Assembly: GCA_020205615.1 (NCBI GenBank)
Contig: CM035170.1
Coordinates: forward strand, 41,665,807 to 41,729,806
Direction: 5' to 3'
Source of the DNA: Panax quinquefolius
Taxonomy: Eukaryota > Streptophyta > Magnoliopsida > Apiales > Araliaceae
DNA length: 64,000 bases
Part shown: piece after piece, positions 60,242-64,000 of the stretch
Layout: each line of letters begins with the position of its first letter
How positions within the stretch are numbered: position 1 is the first letter of the stretch
Notes under the pieces: model-generated
Seen by the model: the letters and a program-made list of their open reading frames with translations, nothing else
The model's database searches: none
What the model was told of the DNA's origin: nothing
Program-made: the position numbers and the translations under genes

Positions 60242-60653
60242 TGCAATGACACAAAAAGACGGAGAGATCCAGGATCGTGAAGAATGACTGACAAATGTCG
60301 AGGAGAAACTAGTACAGACTGAAGGAGAGAAAGAACAACTGATCGAAGTGGTCGCTGAACTAAAGAAAAAGCTGAGAGAAGAAGTTGTTAAGAGGGCAAG
60401 AGCTGAAGATGCTTATGAGGAAGCTTTTCAACGAACCAGATTAGCAGCATGAGACATGAAAGGAAAGAGGATGAAGACGGAAGAGATGGATAAAGTATTT
60501 AATACCACAATTAATCGAGCTTAAGATCAGGTCATGGGATATCCGATTCAGTTCGAGACGCTGCCATCATTCGTGTTAGATCGCAGAATAATATTTCGAG
60601 TCATGGAGGAAGAACGTGATAGGGCTAAGAAGTATCTTAATAGAACATCGTAG
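60242..60653 (+). pseudogene. G2 ORF1, C-terminal part
   Basis: The reading frame of 50603-50889 continues exactly here once the copia element and one CAGAC copy are discounted, giving about 232 codons in all. The segment is Lys/Glu-rich and heptad-like (for example GEKEQLIEVVAELKKKLREE). It ends with YPIQFETLPSFVLD, MEEERDRAKK and the stop at 60651-60653. Three in-frame stops (60285, 60450, 60522) break it, but no frameshift does, suggesting selection until recently. 60654-60938 is the untranslated spacer to gag. No family recognised. Confidence 0.65.
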
Positions 60654-60938
60654 CTGTTGTACGATGAGTGAAAGGTTAAATAAATTGTAAATCCCAAGTG
60701 TTATGCAACCTATAGGATAAGACAATGATGTTTCCCTAAAACGTTTGTAGTTCAGTAAAGTAATGTAGGTAGTAATGATGCTATTGTTTATGTTTTCAAA
60801 AAGATTATGAATAAATAAAAGTTGTTACTTTATTCAAAGGGTTATGTGTTATGTGGTTAATTCTTTTTGGAGACAAGTTAAGTAGAAATTACTTAAAAGA
60901 ATTGAATAATAATATAATGAATGTACTTTTAATAGAAA

Positions 60939-61940
60939 ATGCCTCCCAGACATCAACCAACACGACAAAGAACCACTGAAGGAACCAATAACGACAATGT
61001 TGATGGTAATCCCGTTCAACAATTAGTGACACTACTGACAGGAGCGTTGCAGAATCAACCACAAAACCATGGTACAACATTTAAGGATTTCAAGGCGGTT
61101 GGACCACCTAAATTCCGTGGGTCCATGAATCCAGTCAAACCACAAACCTGGATTATGCAGATAGAAAAGTTGTTCGATGTCGCTAGGGCAGGGGATGATC
61201 AGAAGACTGCTTTCGAGACCTATTTTCTAGAGAGTTTGAAGAGTCAGTTAGAAGTGCAGCTTCTAGAATTAAAGCAGGGAACGATGACAGTATTTGAGTA
61301 TGCCGCAAAATTAAATGAATTGGCGAGGTTTGCGCCATATCAGGTCAGCACAGATGAGCGTAAGGCGAAGAGATTTGAACAGGACCTGAATCCCACGGTC
61401 ATGCAAAGAGGGTTTCCTGTTCCATTGAAGATGTTTGCAAGCGATGATGGAGAAGCGTTACTACCAAGGTGAGAAGCGGCGGTGACAAAATTCAATCAAG
61501 AACATAAGAAGAAGAAGAATGAGAATGAGATTAAGAATGGAGGTGGTGGTGGTGGAAACAGCAACAACAACAGCAACAACAGCTTGAAGAGGAAGTGGAA
61601 TGGGAACATGGGTGCTGGAAACCATCTGGGTAACCAGCAAAACAAAAAGTTTGAAGCATGTGCGACATGCGAAAAATTTCACAAGGGTGCGTGCTTGATG
61701 GGGAAACGAGTTTGCTTCAATTGTGGCCAGGAGGGTCACATCGCCCCAAATTGCACTGAATCAAAGAAGAATGCGTGCTTCACGTGCGGATCCAAGGATC
61801 ACTTTGCTCATGCATGCCCTAAGAAGAAGGATGGAGTGACTACCAGAAGCAATGGAGGTAATAATGGAGGTACATGGGCCATTGCAGGACCTGCAGCATC
61901 AAACAAACCCACAGCCAGAACCTTTAACATGACTGTGCAA
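60939..61940 (+). pseudogene. G2 gag
   Basis: Starts MPPRHQPTRQRTTEGTNND. The gag domain follows: FKDFKAVGPPKFRGS, PQTWIMQIEKLFDVARAGDD, then QKTAF joined directly to ETYFLESLKSQLEVQLLELK, FEYAAKLNELARF and RRFEQDL-like. A stop lies at 61470-61472. The frame then continues through a Lys/Asn/Gly-rich linker to CATCEKFHKGAC and two complete CCHC knuckles, CFNCGQEGHIAPNC and CFTCGSKDHFAHAC. Relative to G1 and the family, about 35 residues, including the WW motif, are missing after QKTAF without a frame change. Confidence 0.9.
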
Positions 61941-62375
61941 GATGCTGTGCAATCAAAAGATGTGGTGTCAAGTATTATCCCAATCAATGATATAAATGCT
62001 TATATATTATTTGATTCGGGTGCTACTAGTTCGTTTATATATGATGAATTTGCTAAGAGGTTAGAATTGCCTAGAGAAGAACTGAATTTTCCTTTGAAAA
62101 TAGAAATTGCGAATAAGGAAGTAATCCATGTTAGATTCGTATACAAGAACTATAGGGTGAGTATTAAGGAAAATATCTTTATGGTAGATTCTGATTAGAC
62201 TTGGAGAGTTTGATGTTATTTTGGGAATGGATTGGCTGTTCAAATATGGAGCGGTAATTGATTGCCAAAAGATGTGTGTAAACCTTATGACTCCGTCAAA
62301 GGTAGTATTCAATGGTAGCAAATCGCTTGAGATGGATGAAATGTCCGATGATTATGCACGAGCAAAAAATTGTTA
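61941..62375 (+). pseudogene. G2 aspartic protease
   Basis: Continues the gag frame: DAYILFDSGATSSFIY with the catalytic DSGA (about 62010-62024), a VIHVRFVYKNYRVSI-like stretch, then a frame change at 62193-62198 that produces a stop. Homology goes on in the next frame with RLGEFDVILGMDWLFKYG and returns to the first frame after a short A-run near 62367-62372. The two single-base shifts inactivate it. Confidence 0.85.
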
Positions 62376-63370
62376 AGTCAAGGCTGCGTGGGCTATTTAG
62401 CTTACATAGTCGATACTCAGAAGAAGAATGTAAAACTGGAAGAAATACCAGTAGTGAGGGAATTCGAAGAAGTTTTTCCAGAGGATTTTCTAGGACTTCC
62501 GCCTGACAGAGAAATAGAGTTCGTGATCGACTTGGCATCGGGAACAACACCGATATCGAAGGCCCCGTATAGAATGGCTCCGGTAGAAATGTAGGAACTG
62601 ATGGTATAGTTGCAAGAGCTGCTGGACAAGAAATATATTCAACCAAGCGTGTCCCCTTGGGGAGCACCAGTTTTATTCGTGAAGAAGAAGGATGGATCAA
62701 TACGTCTTTGCATTGATTACAAGGAGTTAAACAAAGTCACTATTAAAAACAAATACCCGTTGCCAAGAATAGATGACTTGTTTGACCAATTGAAGGGTGC
62801 TAAATACTTTTCAAAAATAGATTTGAGAAGTGGGTATCACCAGTTGAAAGTGAGGAAGGAGGATATACCACGAACGACATTCAGAACTCGGTATGGAAAT
62901 TACGAGTTTCTGGTGATGTCTTTTGGTTTAACTAATGCACCTGCTGCATTCATGGATTTGATGAATAGGGTGTTTAAACCATTCTTACACAAGTTTGTAG
63001 TGGTATTCATCGACGACATTCTAGTGTATTCCAAAACTCAAGAAGAACACATGGAACACTTACGTTTGACATTGGAAATACTAAGAAAGGAAAAGTTGTA
63101 TGCAAAATTCTCTAAGTGTGAATTTTGGCTCGACCGTGTACAATTTTTGGGGCATGTGATTGACAAAGATGGAATTTCAGTGGATCCGTCAAAAGTGGAA
63201 GCTGGGATTAATTGGGAACAACCAAGAACACCATCAGAAGTGAAGAGTTTCTTGGGACTGACTGGTTATTATAGAAGTTTTATTCAAGATTTTTCTAAGA
63301 TAGCCAATCCACTAACAAATTTGACAAGGAAAGCTGTAAAATTTATTTGGACGGAGAAATGTGAAGAGAG
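62376..63370 (+). pseudogene. G2 reverse transcriptase
   Basis: GCVGYLAYI, VREFEEVFPEDFLGLPP, EFVIDLASGTTPISKAPYRM, two stops (62592 and 62607), then a long open frame from 62610: [60 protein letters not shown], active site FIDD (about 63006-63017), [10 protein letters not shown] and SFLGLTGYY. All core RT motifs of the Del/Tekay group are present. Without the two stops this domain would look intact, which makes it the best-preserved pol in the window. Confidence 0.95.
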
Positions 63371-63790
63371 TTTCCAAGATTTGAAGAAGAAGTTAAGTGT
63401 GGCACTTGTGTTGACATTACCAGATAATACAGGAAATTTTGTGGTGTATAGTGATGCCTCACACAAAGGGTTGGGTTGTGTTCTTATATAGAACGACAAA
63501 GTTATTACGTATGCATCAAGACAACTGAAGGATTATGAGAAAGGGAATCCGACTCATGATTTGGAATTGGCTGCAGTTGTATTTGCTCTGAAGATATGGA
63601 GACACTATCTTTGTGGAGAGAAATGTGAGATCTACACAGACCACAAAAGTCTAAAGTGTTTTTTCACTCAAAAGGATTTGAACATGCCTCAAAGAAGATG
63701 GATGGAATTGATAAAAGATTATGATTGTGTGATCTTTTATCATCTGAGCAAAGCGAATGTGGTTGCAGATACTTTAAGCAAGAAAAGTCG
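63371..63790 (+). pseudogene. G2 RNase H
   Basis: [26 protein letters not shown], a stop at 63489-63491 where Met-Gln is usual, then [44 protein letters not shown] and [16 protein letters not shown], ending [12 protein letters not shown]. Catalytic Asp, Glu and Asp positions are present. One nonsense change. Confidence 0.95.
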
Positions 63791-64000
63791 GGAAAAGTTG
63801 ATGCTGATAACAACTCAAGAGGAGCTCATTTCAGTAATGACAAAACTGGAGTTGGAAATCAAATTTCCAAAAGAATCTGATGAACAACTATTCCAGATAG
63901 AAGCTAGTCCAACTTTAGTGGACAAAGTGAAGGATGATCAACTACAAGATGAAGAGTGTGGGAAAATCAAAGAGAATCTGATTGAGGGTTGTGATGTAAA
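63791..64000 (+). pseudogene. G2 RNase H-integrase linker, runs off the window
   Basis: Open frame [20 protein letters not shown], then [15 protein letters not shown], the linker ahead of the integrase zinc finger. The element and its 3' LTR lie beyond 64000. Confidence 0.85.

Noticed and set aside
61461..61739. 92-codon minus-strand frame
   Set aside because: It is the antisense shadow of the gag linker and knuckles.

Overview
The window is about 64 kb of AT-rich, gene-poor nuclear DNA from a flowering plant. I infer this from dense Ty3/gypsy (chromovirus, Del/Tekay-like) and Ty1/copia LTR retrotransposons with initiator-Met-tRNA primer sites, a SIRE/Maximus-like LTR, hAT and Mutator-like MITEs, and long TA microsatellites. 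I found no intact cellular gene, no convincing tRNA or rRNA gene and no CRISPR array. Every recognisable protein segment belongs to a retroelement and is broken. The species cannot be told from the sequence alone.

Layout. 1-8289 is old gypsy LTR material: a 3.4-kb plus-strand LTR at 1339-4746, then a degenerate minus-strand LTR split by a SIRE-like LTR at about 6026-7666. 8290-12608 is a truncated minus-strand copia LTR holding a long-arm inverted-repeat transposon (9694-12302), which itself holds a hAT element (11236-12193, TSD GGCACGGG). 12609-13785 is a gypsy RT/RNase H fragment. 13788-16562 is a plus-strand copia LTR end, primer site and leader with a fold-back MITE. 16563-22216 is a minus-strand gypsy element (LTR, integrase) interrupted by a plus-strand LTR (18281-21306, TSD TTTTA) whose 3' end and primer site are tandemly repeated. 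22217-25569 is mixed LTR debris. 25570-34434 is a minus-strand gypsy LTR (A) that received a 4.4-kb LTR (B), which received a solo copia LTR (27343-29223, TSD CGCAA). A second hAT element lies at 32995-34036 (TSD TACATAAT).

From 34435 on there are two plus-strand gypsy elements. G1 (34435-47318) keeps a primer site, an extra ORF, gag and a 3' LTR start but almost no pol. A minus-strand copia element (36583-44784, TSD GTGAG) sits in its gag. G2 starts at 47319 inside the G1 3' LTR and runs off the window with LTR, primer site, extra ORF, gag, protease, RT and RNase H. A plus-strand copia element (50890-60236, TSD CAGAC) sits in its extra ORF.

The two copia elements are sisters. They share a long hairpin-rich leader, the loss of the N-terminal half of RT, and an RT active site reading YVDI where YVDD is expected, so they were probably spread by enzymes supplied in trans. 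The most unusual points are the extra acidic, coiled-coil-like ORF between primer site and gag in both G1 and G2, the repeated LTR-end/primer-site module at 20552-21306, the doubled polypurine-tract/LTR-start junctions at three loci, the hairpin arrays in the copia leader and LTR A, and a telobox-like array in LTR B. All coordinates were read by eye. Boundaries without a stated TSD are approximate.
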